Origin: Tetrahymena elliotti 4EA
Taxonomy: Eukaryota; Ciliophora; Oligohymenophorea; Hymenostomatida; Tetrahymenidae
Reading direction: 5' to 3'
Assembly: GCA_000231825.2 (NCBI GenBank)
Contig: JH720338.1
Location: forward strand, 543,574 to 607,573
Length of the DNA: 64,000 nucleotides
This document shows, piece by piece, positions 25,148 to 37,150 of this stretch. The notes under the pieces are model-generated. The model was not told where the DNA came from, made no database searches, and was given only the letters and a program-made list of their open reading frames with translations. The translations under genes were made by a program, and so were the position numbers. Each line of letters opens with the position of its first letter. The stretch's first letter is position 1.

Positions 25148-26053
25148 CTTCTCATATCTTTTTATTTATTCAATTAGGATTTAATTAATTAATTTATTTA
25201 TTTTTATTACTTTTTTTTGAAATTTCAAATTTGATAAAGAAGAATTTTAAAAGGTGATTTTCTTAACTAAGAAAAATCAGTTAAAAATTAATCAAAATAA
25301 ATCAATAAGAATAAATTTGGAAATAAATTGAAAAGAAATGTATCTATGCTTAATATTAAAATTCAAAGATAAAATATAATTGATTTTTTATGCAAAATTA
25401 TGATAGAATTACATAATTTAAAAAAAAGCCAATCAATACAAAGTTTTTTCAATCAAATAAATATTTTTGTTTTTTAGAGGTAAAAAAAGAAAGCTTTTAA
25501 TAATTTGCCAAATCTATGGTCAAACAGCAGCAGCTGATATCAATAAAACAAATTATATAATATTATTAGTTAATTCTTTTTGAATATATTTGGTGATATT
25601 TTATAAATCCTTTTTTATTTATTTTTACTTCAAACAAAACCTAGGATTTTTCTTTCTGTTTATTAATAGAAAAATAACAAATATTTTTTATTATTATTTT
25701 GCATGTTTTTGTTGTTATTTTGATTTTTAGATTAAATAATTCATTTTTTCAGTAAAGACCTAATTAGATATAACAGATATTTAAAACTAATTAATAAACT
25801 AATTTGTTGCTATTTTTATTTTTCAATAGCTAGTTATATGTAAAAATAAATTAATAAATGGATTAAAGAACAACTGAACCTATGTATATACATACTAACT
25901 AACGTATCGATGAATGATGTTTCTTACAATCATCATCGCTGGTCTCAATGATATTTTTAATATAAATTTTTAGTATAAGACAAAATTAATAATGAGAAAG
26001 TAAATGGTTATGCTAGATATTCAAAATAATTCCTGTTAAGTTCTGATGTTAAT

Positions 26054-26083
26054 TGATGGATGGATAGATGGATTGATGGATGA
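26054..26083. repeat. GATG/GATA microsatellite
   Basis: About seven imperfect copies of GATG, with GATA and ATTG variants, just downstream of the Rab11-like gene. Confidence 0.8.
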
Positions 26084-26254
26084 GTTCTTCTACTGATTGA
26101 ATGAAAAGTGTTTATTTTCTTAATCTCTTAAAAAAGAGTTTTATTTATTTATAGTATTTTATGTTTTTTATTAATGGAAATGTGCAATTATTTATTTATC
26201 TATTATTATATTTATGATTTTAGATTATTAGCATTTTTATCTTTTCAAAATTGA

Positions 26255-27454
26255 TCAATTGCAGCAGCAATCATTAGATTATTTAGGTCTGTCTGTATGA
26301 TTGTTAGGATCCAATACAATAGGCTTATCAGGATCTTCTACGGGTTTATAATTTTAACCACTTTCAGCACTTTCACTATAAATAGCTAAATAAAATTGAA
26401 ATGTTAATACTTGAATATCTAACTAAATAAAATAATTTACTTTCTATTAATGTCTAAAATGATTCCTTTACATTTTTACCACTAACAGCACTTGTTTCTT
26501 CATAAATTAAATTATGTTTTTTTGCAAATTCTAAAACTTCTTGCTTATCTACTTTACGTAAAGAAGGATCTTCTTCTATTAAATCTAATTTGTTGCCTAT
26601 CAGCATAATTTTAATACCTTCTTCTGTGTGATTTTCTATTTCTTATAACCATTTTTTAGTATTTTTAAATGATTCTAGTTCAGTTAAATCGAAGAATAAT
26701 AATGCTCCTACACTCTTACGATAATGACTATTTAATATTAATTAATAAAATAAAAGTTTTTTTCTTGTTCATTCAGATCTGAAGAATAGTTTTTGGTTGT
26801 AATTCAAAAACATCCTAAAGATTCATTGAATATTATAGTGAAATTCTATTACGCTACTGATATTGATTTATACTTTTCTGATCCAGCTATTTAATTTATA
26901 GAAAAATAATTAGATATTTCAAATCATTTTATAAAAAAATCAATTCTTTTTAATGAAGCAACAGCTTAAACTTAATAGATAAAGCTAGAACATGCTCTTT
27001 TTTCATTAAAATCTACTTTTTTAACATTTCAATAACTATTTTGAATAAATTTCTTACACATATCCCAGATTTATGCTTTTACAATTCCCTCTCCTCCTGA
27101 TAATAAAACTTATTTTGATAAATATTCTACTCCTATTGTTGGCATAGGACTCTTGGGAAGAACTCCTTTTATATATCTTTAAAAAAATAAAATAAACTCA
27201 AGCTTCTCTCAAAAAAGCATTTTTAATAGATTTTTCTTCATATTTGTTTAATAATTAATTGCTTGCTAAAAATCATAATTTATTTGTTTGTTTTTTTGTT
27301 GTTTTTTACCTAATCAAGAAACTGGTTTTTCCGACACGGGGATCACCAACCATGATAACTATTTAGTTATTAAATAGATGGTTGAAGCGTAAGAATAAAA
27401 TCAAACTAAAATACTTTTATAAAGATAGTCATGATTCTCTTTTTTTGATGCCAT
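26255..27454 (-). CDS. Divergent Rab11-like GTPase with altered switch II
   Basis: Six exons on the minus strand from ATG 27454 (MASKKENHDYLYK) to TGA 26255-26257. The P loop is GDPRVGKTS (residues 18-26), G2 is MPTIGVEY (Thr43), G4 is GNKLD and G5 is EETSA. Order and spacing follow Rab11: KAQIWD, HYRKSVGALLFFD, KKWLQEIENHT, IKIMLIGNKLDL and SFQTLIETIY. The tail ends NDCCCN, which holds cysteines for geranylgeranylation, though the usual CC or CxC is not at the very end. The switch II motif, normally WDTAGQE, reads WDMSGSE, so the catalytic Gln position is Ser72. Rab11 proteins act in recycling and, in ciliates, in phagosome and contractile-vacuole traffic. The linker before the cysteines is long and acidic. 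Splice sites all fit in phase. Confidence 0.9.
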
Positions 27455-28202
27455 TTTAAATTTTGGTGATATCTATTTATTTTTTATACTTTTGATGATA
27501 GTATTCTTTTTTTTTACTCTAAAGTTCTTCTTCTTTTTTTAATTAAATTTGATTGATATGTTTGCTTCTTTAATTATTATCACTCCCTTTTTATTCTGTA
27601 TTTAAATTTGTAAGAAAATTCAACTCTATCATAGCCCTAACATACATACATATACATCTTCACAAAAATTAAAGGGAAATTTTTAAAAATAATAATAATA
27701 AGATGTTTGCTTTAATAAGTAAGAAAGAGGTTGAATCAATGAATGACTTTCTATTTTAGATGTATTCAGTATGAATGAATATTATGTAATATATAATTCG
27801 AAATTTATTATTCATCATTATCTAATCACTTTCTTCGAATTCAGCACATGCATATCAATAAGTCAATTTAAATGAAAAAAAATAAAAAAATATTCATGCT
27901 ATTATAATAGTTAATTATCCCTATAAAATTAAATCTTAAAAAACATCTATTTGTAAATAGAGAAAAATAAAATGAAATTAATTAACAAAGTTTATATTTT
28001 TGATCAATAATTCTTACTATTTCTATTTTTATTTAAAGTGTAAAAAGAGAATATAGGCAATTAGTTAATTAGAAAGTATTTGTAAAGTTAGTTTATATTG
28101 GTTGAGGGTGTTGCATATTAAATATTTTTTAATTGTTTTAATCAAGTTTAGTCATAAAAAAGTAAGAAAAAAGATACAAATAAAAAAAATAAATCATCTT
28201 TA
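27455..28202. other. Intergenic between divergent genes
   Basis: 750 bases of AT-rich spacer containing the promoters of the Rab11-like gene (minus) and a membrane protein gene (plus). A 23-codon frame at about 27702 was not considered real. No other feature was seen. Confidence 0.5.
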
Positions 28203-29054
28203 ATGTTAAGAAGAAGAAGATCTTAAGCCTTTTAAGAACATAATCAAAACAATAAGCTGATATAAAAAATAGAAGATCCTATTGATCAGACCAACTATCT
28301 ATTCTTTGTAAAAACCTAAATTATTCATCCAGTCGAAGAATTTTTAGAGAAAATTTGGAAACATTAGTTTCATCTATTGATAATTCTAACATATTCATTC
28401 TTTTATCTGGCTAATTATTGCTCAAAAATAATTAATGCTTTTCTATCTGTCCAATAGATATTTCCTTATTGTTAATATTTTAATTCACCTTTTTCCAACT
28501 AAAAAAAAACTTAACTTACCAAGGTTCTTTAAATTTACTTTAATCTGCTCATCCAAATATTCATTAGCTTTTTATGTAGCTATAAATTTGAAAATATAGA
28601 TCAATCAGCTATCCTATAACTGCAATTAGGTGTAAAACTTTCAAATCAAATTTAGAGCATATAAGTCTTATTTTTCTCTTCATTTTTTCCTCGATTTATA
28701 ATTATGTTAAACTCGAGAAAGTCTTATGCTATTTAATATGGTTCTTTAACTGTAAATGCACTAAGTTACATCAGATTAATCGGCATGAAACTTTTTATTT
28801 TTTGTTCTATTTTTATTATTCCAATAAAAGAACTTAAAGAGAAATTTTTATGGAGAAATTTGATAAATTTAGTAGCAATTTGTTTGCTTTTTATATTTGA
28901 TATTATTTAACTAATATATTCTGCAGGAGATTAGCTTGAATGTATGATTCTCTTCATAATTTTCTTTGTCATAGATTTCTTGATGCTTGTATGTATGTTC
29001 TGTTTACTCATTTTTAAACTCAAGTAATAATAAGTACCACTAGGATGTTATTGA
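28203..29054 (+). CDS. Small multipass membrane protein
   Basis: Single-exon ciliate-code frame of 283 residues from ATG 28203 (MLRRRRSQAF) to TGA 29052-29054. The N terminus is strongly basic, followed by about 60 polar residues. Probable membrane helices include LLIILTYSFFYLANYC, LLIQIFISFLC, LFFSSFFPRFIIML, LFIFCSIFIIPI, LINLVAICLLFIFDIIQLIY and ILFIIFFVIDFLMLVCMFCLLIF. The protein ends in a short polar tail. No signature of a transporter, channel or enzyme was recognised. The in-frame TAA/TAG codons and a hydrophobic, non-repetitive composition argue that the frame is real. A basic N terminus before the first helix suggests a cytoplasmic N end. Confidence 0.7.
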
Positions 29055-31118
29055 TTATGAAAACTTTTATTTTATATAAAGCGAGGTGTAATAAGGACAA
29101 GAAATTGAATTAAATGTTTGAAAATTACTGTAATTTTTATTTATTATTTATATCTTTTTTTATTGTAAATTCAACACAATATTTTGTTTGCTTTCAAATA
29201 CCAAAAAAAAATATCTCTTTATTTTTTATTTTAATTTCGACTTCCAATTTTATTTTGTAGTCAATATTTAATAGATTTTTAAAAAGTGATAAACTTTTTA
29301 ATTAAGTTCTAAGTTTAATGAGCTAATTCAGTTAATAATTGAATCAATTAAAAATATGAAATTTATATTTTTCATGAGTGATTACAGAAATTATAATAAA
29401 AAATTATTATTATCATTTGGTAAAATTAAAAATTTAAATAAAAGCATTTTATTTAAAATGAAAAAATTGTTATTTAAATTTATAAATTATCAATAAAATT
29501 CTTGATTTTGAAATTCTATTTTTTTGTTTACCTTTATTGTAATGACCAAATCTTGTTTAAGATTTTCTAAAAAGCATTGTAAAATCAATTTATCAATTAA
29601 AAATATTTTATTTCTACTTTTATGCTAAGTTAAATCTTTCAATGATTCCTATGTATAAAATTTTTATCCTCTTGGGAATCCTATTTTCATCACAATTTTT
29701 AACCTACCTTCAAGAGCTGTTGTAAAAATTAAAAATATCTTTAAAATTAGTAAAAATTTTTATGGAAGTAGAATTACCTATGATTTCTATTAATAATACA
29801 ACATAGCACAAAAGCCTAGAAAATAAAAATATGAACTTTCAGACTAAGCAATAAAAAAGATAATTTATTTTTATCATAATAAAATATCAAATAATTTCCT
29901 TAAAAATAGAATTAGGTCTTAGAATTTTTTTGCAGATAATATCCTATGAGAAAATAGAAAAATATTGATTTATTAAATATGAATAATAATAAGAAATAGT
30001 TTGATTTTAAAACAAATTTAAATTAGCCCTTAAAAAAATGAACCTTTCATTCATTCAATCACCAATTACATTTTTGCTCAAATATTACTTCATACTCTAT
30101 AAATGAGTGCATATCCATAGTCTTGAAGATAATTCTGATAGTCCCAAATCACCAAGTAAATTTTTTTTGGAATAAAGATTTAAAATGTAGAGATAAGAAT
30201 ATTTAAACTATTTGTCCATAGATTCTGAACAGTAGGACTTATTTTTACTAATTTAAATGTTTATGTTCAAATGCTATAATAGGCTAGTGCTCAAAAAATT
30301 TGAATCTAGTAATTTTAATTCTAAAATATCATTATTCTTTTTTCCAAATAATTTTTAATAAAAAACTTATTAAAATTACAAATAATACAAAGAACAATAT
30401 AAAAATCTTAATTTATTTGTCAAATATTTAAAAATACTTCTCAAGCAAAATCAATTTTTTAAGTAATTTAAATTTTTTAATACTTCATTCTTCAAACAAA
30501 ACAAAAATTGTAATATAGTTGTTAGTTTCTATTTTAATTATTTGTTTAGAATCTGTTGAGTTGAATTGAGTTTAAAAACTACTTTATTATATAATTATTC
30601 AAAATTTCCAAATAAATTAATAAAACTAAATTGTACTGAGATTAGCAAAATAAATATTATTATAACAAATCAATTTATATAAAAATAAAGTAATGAGTAT
30701 AGTTTACCTTATATTTATGTAATATTAATTAAAAAGCTCTGATTGAAGAAATAATATGACAAAAGACCAATTTTAAATTTTCTAAAATCCATGAACAATG
30801 TAAAATATTCTTTTGAAAGTTAAATGTGCTTTTTTACAGACTAATGTAATATATTGAACAAATAAAGAGGTTTTAGTTTGGAATGATTTATGTATGTTTA
30901 TAACGAATATTAATTATGTATTAAGTGGATGGTTGGTAGTTTATTTTTTGGGAGTCTATAAGGAATTTCTGAATGGTGATATTGGTTATTAATGATTTAG
31001 ATATCAAGAAAGATAACAAATAATAATTTACTTAATTATTAAAAATATACTTTTGAAATTATTAAATTTAGAAAAATTGCATACTAATTAAAAAAAGATT
31101 AAATAATCAAAATAAACA
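29055..31118. other. Intergenic, possible small gene inside
   Basis: 2 kb of AT-rich DNA. Apart from the weak candidate at 29642 (separate entry) nothing was recognised. A GT-rich patch around 30880-30975 has slightly higher complexity but no open frame of note. Confidence 0.4.
29642..30042 (+). CDS. Possible small spliced gene (weak)
   Basis: ATG 29642 opens a hydrophobic leader (MIPMYKIFILLGILFSSQFL). A GTAAAA donor at 29722 and an acceptor before 29769 would join it in phase to a polar exon (ITYDFYQQYNIAQKPRKQ). Past that, only a 20-base intron (about 29908-29927) would keep the frame open, to a basic Asn/Lys-rich end and a TGA near 30040. Without splicing the first frame ends at TGA 29966-29968. 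The case rests on amino-acid composition alone and could be chance. If real it would be a small secreted or single-helix membrane protein of unknown function. Confidence 0.25.
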
Positions 31119-34100
31119 ATGTAAGAACATGATTTAGACATTTAGGGGTTTAGAGATTATGTGTTTAGCCATAAATTTTAGACTGAACAAACTATTATGA
31201 TGGAGTATGAAGAAGGAAAATTGAAGAATCTTATGTTGGATCCAGATTAAGTTAAGGCAATAGCTGATAAAAAATAAATTTTAGATTCATTAGATGACAC
31301 TAATTTGAAAATTATAGATGTTAATGAAACTTAATTAGGTGAAATGTTTGAGTGTTTTGGCTTAAAGACGCAGGAGACTTATATTTTAAAAATCTATTAT
31401 AATATTGCAGAAGAATAATTTAATAAAGAGATGAATTTAAATGACATTTTACGTAAACTGAGAGTCTAAGTAACTCCAGGGATTAGAGAAGAAAATGTCA
31501 AAAAGAATGCAATTTTGCTAAATTATGGAAATTGCACATTAGAAGATTATGACAAATTTAGAGATAGAGAATTTTAGGAAGAAGAGCTTTTATATATTTT
31601 AAACAGCATATTTTCTTACAGCTATGTTATGAAATAGCAAGATATATACCATGGAAATATACATGCTGGCAATATTGTACTTAAAAAATTTTCAAAGTCA
31701 AAGATTGATGCAAATAAATATGCTCTTTATTTTGTTAATTGTTTAGGTTTTGATAGTAAATATTGCTCAACTTTTTATTCATAAAAAGATTCAGCATAAA
31801 TTCAATTTTAGGATCCTGATTTAACATTCAAAAAATTAAACGGGATTGAAATTGATGTTATTGATTTAGAAAAAAATGATATTTGGTCTTCTGCTAAGAT
31901 GGTCCTTGAGATATTAAGTAGACAGGGAAGCATAAGAAATGATTTAGGGCTTATTTAAGATATTTTAAATGTATTTTTTTAAGTTTTATTTATCATTTTT
32001 TAATAAATATTCAATAAAAGAGTATCAAGCAAAAGAATACTCACAACAACTTAGTAGAGCTGCTAGAAGGATGCTTTGGAATTAATTAGGTTAGATATGT
32101 AAAGCTGACTTAAGTGCTTGATCATATTAGAGAAAAGTACTAGAGAATACCAGAGCTATATTGCGATTGCATAGTAGATTAAGAGAATATTATTTCAGAA
32201 ATGAATGAAAAAAGAGCAGAAATTTATCTCAAATCAAGCAAGCTAGCTCTTAAAATAGTCAGTAAATATTATGATTGGGGTTTGTATCAGAGAGGCTTAG
32301 AGGTTTTAGAAGAACTCTATACTCAAAAATCTGAGGCATTTAATGAATCTTATAATTTAGATAGAGATTTTTAATAAAATGACAATTTAAATTTTGATCC
32401 TGGATAAAATTGTATTATTTTTTTACTTAGATTCTATTATTGTTTGTTTCTCAGCAAAATAGATTTGCAAGAAAAATCTTTTGAAGTCCTAAAAGAAATT
32501 TAAGCTTTGATGAAACAATAACCTCCAGCTGTAGAAACGAAAGAACAATCATTATTGTTAGCTTTGCTTTATTGTGAAAGTCTTGCAGTAAATGGTATAT
32601 ATACTTGCTTTGAATAAATGAAAAAGACTCTACAAAAGTATGAAAAGTATTTTTCTAAAGAGGATTCATAGACAGCAAATGAATTTGCTATCAAATTATA
32701 TGAAGTCTTGAAGCTTGTTACAAAAATTCTCACTTAAAAGTAATGGTATGAAGAGGGTTTCTTCTTGGTCTATGAATCCATTAGTTTTACTTAAAACTAC
32801 ATTAAAGGAGATTTTTCTAAATTAACTTTAGACTCCAACTACTGGTAAGCCTCCATTTTAAAGCTATTATCGGGTAAAATTAAATTAAAATTGTATTAAA
32901 TCTTTATATTTTTTTTCCTAGGAAAATACTAAGAAGCAGAAGAATATATTGAAAAAAGCTTAAAACTAGACAGCTAAAATGATTTAGAAAAGAAAATGAC
33001 TCTAGCCACAATTTATTTTAAGTAAGGAAAATTCGTCGAATCTTCAAAGATTTTTAGGTCAGTTGAAGAATTTTAAAGAAAAAGAATGAACATTGAAAAA
33101 GGTGTTGTTATTTTATTTTGTGCTATTTCTATGGCTATTGAAGGATCATATTTGGGCGCTAGTGATTTTGCTAAAAGGTCATTTAAATTTTTGAAGGGAG
33201 AAGATAATGAGCTTCCACATTGCATGTCTGTTTTAGGATATATTGAATTTTTTATGTAGAATTACAAGTAATCTATTTCATGGTTTGATAAAGCAGTATT
33301 GTTGTTTAAATCTAGAGGATAGAATTATTAAATGGCTTCAAATCTAGAGTTTGTTGGTTTTGTACATTAGTAACTCAAAAATTATGATTCTTCTCTTTGC
33401 AGCATTAAAGAAGGCTTTGAAATAAAGAAAGCCTTAATAGATGCAGGAAAAGATTTGCAGGTATGGTTTAGTCAAGAAAATTGTATTAAATAATGTTTAA
33501 ATAAAAAATAAAGGATGACTTGGCAGATTAGATAAATGGGTGGTCAATAATAAATACACATTTGAATAATCTTGAAAAATGCATCCATTATGGAGAAGAA
33601 GCTTTAGAAGTACTCATTTAGAGTCTTTAACATAGAAGGACAGCTATCTAATATGAATATTTATCTAAAATATATTGGAAGTAAACTCAAAAAGGAAGAG
33701 CTATACAATCTCTTCAAAAGTGCTTAGCAACAATGAATTTAGTGAGAGAAAAAGAGGATGATTATGAAATAAGTTGCATAAATTATTTGCTATCAAAAAT
33801 GTATTATGATGTTGAGTAGTATGACTCATCATTGTATCATATTTGCAAAACTGTAGATTTGATGCAAGATTTATATGAGAAACATAATAAAACAGAATAG
33901 TTTGTTCAATAAATTAAACTTGCAGTTGAGCTCTTTACCAAATTGAAGAAATTTAAAGATGGCTAGAAGTATTTGGAATTTCTATTAAAAGTAATTGATC
34001 ATAGCTAATAACAATCGAATTAAAAGAAACTAAAAGTTGATATACCTTCAACTTTGTTATAAATATCTTTATTCTACACATCAATGGGTGATAAAAAGCA

Positions 34101-34284
34101 AGGACTTCATTTTGCTAAAAGTGCTTATAATTTGCACAAGTCAATATTTCCAAAAGGAGATTATTAAAACAAAATTCATATCCTAAATAATTTGATAAGC
34201 ATTTTGATTAATCAAGGATAGATTGGGGAAGCTGAACTACTCAAAATGGAATTATAAACAATTAAAAAACAAAGTACTTAATGA
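31119..34284 (+). CDS. Pseudokinase fused to TPR-like solenoid
   Basis: Four exons (31119-31970, 32036-32873, 32922-33460, 33514-34284) join in phase to 999 residues. Residues about 60-280 follow the protein kinase fold. The beta3 lysine is Lys91 in YILKIYY. The catalytic loop reads YHGNIHAGN (177-185), where HRDLKPEN is expected: Asp is Asn180, Lys is His182, Asn185 is kept. The DFG region reads CLGFD, with no recognisable metal-binding Asp. The alpha-F motif DIWSSAKMVLEIL (from Asp254) is intact. From about 300 to the end the protein is helical with TPR-like pairs such as KYQEAEEYIEKSLKLD, KFVESSKIFRSVEEF, NYKQSISWFDKAVLLF and NLEKCIHYGEEALEVL. It is probably a catalytically dead kinase acting as a scaffold, but weak activity cannot be excluded. 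No transmembrane segment or signal peptide was seen. Confidence 0.88.
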
Positions 34285-34952
34285 TTTATTTAGTTCTTCT
34301 TCTTACTAATGTTTCCACTTGTTTGCCAATCTCTTAAAATCTTTCCAGTTCTGATGAAGTTGGGTTGCTTTTTGTTTCCACCACTTAAATGGAAATGTTT
34401 CAAATTAAGTGATTTAAAAAATTATTAATTAACAGCTAAATCAGGCTAGATAGAACCTTATAATTTCAGGCTTTAATTTTGTTTCAATTTGTTTCTTTGA
34501 AAACTCATCTAAATAATTAAATGAATAGTAAATAACTAAATAAATAATGATAAAACAATTTCTATGTTGAATATATTTTATTTAAGCTGTTTGTTAATTA
34601 AAAATTTGTCAATAATATCTTATTAAATGAAATGCTTCAAAAATAAAGAGATTTATTTAGCATTCAATTTAATTTGTAGTTTTCCGCCTTATTTAGTTAG
34701 TTTATTTCTTTATTTATTGATTGATTAAATGCTCAATTTAATAATATCCAAGTAAGAATTCAAAATAAATTTTTCTTTATAAATTAATAATCTTGGGCAA
34801 GAAATTGCGAAATAAGTAAGTCCTTTTTAGGATATTAAGAAAATAAATACTAACAAGATTACAAGAAAATAATTAAAGGAAGATAATTAAAAAAAAATAG
34901 ATAGCACCGTTTTAAGTCAAATATTAATAAAGCTGTTAAATTTAAACTTCTA
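34285..34952. other. Intergenic, no feature seen
   Basis: AT-rich spacer between two plus-strand genes. No exon, repeat or fold was recognised. Confidence 0.5.
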
Positions 34953-35867
34953 ATGAGCGACCTCAGTGAAATTTATTAAGACCGTCCTACCCATATGGAT
35001 AGCGGAGACTCTGATGATTCATCTTTCTAGTGTTCATCATTAAATTCGAACTCAGAATCATCTTATTCCTCCACAAGAGACTTTTTTAACATGGAGACTC
35101 GTGAAGATAGCTTTTTAGAAAATATGTATTAATTTGTGACATAATGTTTAAGCAATGAAGAATTAATGAAAAGATTAAAGCCTAAGAAAAACCTAAATTC
35201 TAAAAATAAACAGATCTCAATAGAGAGCAGCCAAAAAAGTAGTAGTTTATTGAGCTCGAAGTTTATCAAAAAACCAAGCTATGAATCGAAAGTTTAGAAA
35301 GAAATAAACATTGTTGAAATTATTATTTCAAACAAAATTTAAATAGCCTTATTCTTTTTATCAATAATAATGATGATTTTAAGAGCATAAGATTTAAGCA
35401 GTTTAAATGAAAAAAGGAACAAGCAAGCTTGTTTATCTCAATTTGATATAATTAATAGTTTCCAAATAAAAGACTGCATAGAAAGAGCAGCTTTAGAAAT
35501 AAATAATAGAAGTATAATATAATCAACTAAAATCCTTCTCTTTGATTATAATTAAATTTTTTATATCACTATAATTTGTATTGCTCTTTATAGTCTATTA
35601 AAAAGTATAGCTTCCACATATTCTATCAAATCTTTTGCTGACTATTGGAATAACTATTAAAAGATTCACAAGCTCAACACCTCATCAAAAGTCAAATTGA
35701 CTGAATTAAAAAGTGATTATCTATAGAAACAGTCTTCAATTGGTAGCAAAATCTCTCAAAACAACTAAAAAAATGATAACTCAAAAAAGAGCTTTAACTT
35801 CTTAGGAATTTCTTTCAATCTGAATTTCTTTTTTGTTGATAAAAACCAAAAAAACAAAGTTTATTGA
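34953..35867 (+). CDS. Two-pass membrane protein, Ser-rich N terminus
   Basis: Single-exon frame of 304 residues from ATG 34953 (MSDLSEIYQDRP) to TGA 35865-35867. The first 120 residues are acidic then Ser/Lys-rich and look disordered. A hydrophobic helix (IALFFLSIIMMIL) lies near residue 140. A polar region with cysteines follows (QACLSQFD and KDCIERAA). A second helix (IFYITIICIALYSLLKSI) lies near residue 205, and the tail is basic and Ser/Asn-rich. The two cysteines between the helices could form a disulfide in a lumenal or extracellular loop. No known family was recognised. Confidence 0.72.
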
Positions 35868-37150
35868 ATAGTTTATATAAAACAAATTCTCATCAAAGAA
35901 ATTCTCCTTAAAAAAACGTTATTTTAACAATTTATAAATTCCATTTTGTCCCAAACCCAAATCTACTTTTAGGTTGCAGTTATATTTCTAATAATATCAA
36001 TAATAATTAAAGAATTTATTTTTGAAATCAATAAAATCGATTTCATCTTATTTAATTAATTTATTAAAATAAATTTCATTGTTTTGTTTACTTATGTCAT
36101 TCATTTATCATCCTGTGGTTTAATATTGTATAAATTAACTTTAAATAACTTAAGAATATCAAGATAATTTAAACTTAATTCCTCATAAACCCTTTCAATA
36201 ATTGTAATACAATGATAAAAATAAAAAATAAATATTTTAAATTTACATAATAGTCATCTTATAAGACATATAACTAAGGTACAGGAAATGTCTGTGTTAC
36301 ATCCTTTAGAGCTTGTTCATCTATGAATTATGTTCCTGCACTGTAAATAATTAATTTCAACTTATCTTTAAAAAGAATTGATACATTTATTTCTAATCTT
36401 CAGCTAGCTAATAATTAAGCCAATAAATAAAATCAATAATTTTTTTTTTGAAATTTTTAAAAATAAAAAAGAATTACAAAACAAATATGAAATGATAATT
36501 TATTAATACTGAAATATTTGATTAATATATTTTTTTTTTTTGAATAATTTAAATAAATTTTTAGTTTTAAAGAAGTTAGAAAATGAATCATATAAGTAAA
36601 AATAAATTTTAATATTAAAAATTTATTATTTCTCCATTATCACAAATTTAATAAAAAAGATATCATAAAATATTTTTTTGTTGGAATATGAAGATCCTTT
36701 TATTTTTTTTTGATGTTGTTGATTATTTAATTAGATTATAATAATGTTTTATTTTGTTTGCTATTCAATATTTTTGAACGATGGTTAAATGATAAAGCAT
36801 AAAGAGTTACAGAATAAATTTAGTAATTTTTTATGTTTTGAGAAGTTACAAAATAATAATAATAATTTAAAAGTTTGCAAAAAGTATTTATAATGTTTTT
36901 TTGTTTTTGAAATGAAATTAAAATAATATAACTCTATTGAGAAGTATTTTGGATAAAAATTGTAATTATACTTAACTATTTGTTCACTAAGAAAGAACAT
37001 AGATACTTTGTTTAAAGAAGAGTAATTATATAAATTAATATTTTTGTTTGCTTGAAAGATAACCATTAAATATTTTTAAGATTAAAAAAGATAAAGATTA
37101 CATACATAGTTTTCAAAAATATTTATTGATTTTTTTGTAAATATAATCAA
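35868..37150. other. Intergenic with a possible exon remnant
   Basis: 1.3 kb of AT-rich DNA between two plus-strand genes, including a T12-type run near 36530. An exon-like stretch on the minus strand (36101-36345) is listed separately. Hydrophobic minus-strand frames around 36785-37066 are likely chance. Confidence 0.45.
36101..36345 (-). pseudogene. Possible exon remnant on the minus strand (weak)
   Basis: After an acceptor-like TTTACAG, the minus strand reads AGTQFIDEQALKDVTQTF..QLYVLQDDYY in one frame, unusually balanced for this AT-rich DNA. A GTAAAT donor (about 36246) and an acceptor before about 36190 lead to YEELSLNYLDILKLFK..IKPQDDK and a TGA at 36101-36103. The phases of these two exons do not match in the first frame; they match in a second frame, which also reads open. 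No start exon was found. Either a short unrecognised gene or a decayed copy; it could also be chance. Confidence 0.25.

Larger units (their letters stand above)
23785..26254. other. Long intergenic region with a structured element
   Basis: 2.5 kb between two minus-strand GTPase genes. It is mostly AT-rich with T-rich tracts (24590-24800) that give false hydrophobic frames. It contains a G-rich island around 25005-25030 inside a strongly self-complementary block (separate entry) and a GATG/GATA microsatellite at about 26054-26083. No protein-coding exon was recognised. Confidence 0.55.

Noticed and set aside
27702..27774. Short frame MFALISKKEVESMNDFLFQ
   Set aside because: Only 23 codons before TGA with no splice partner.
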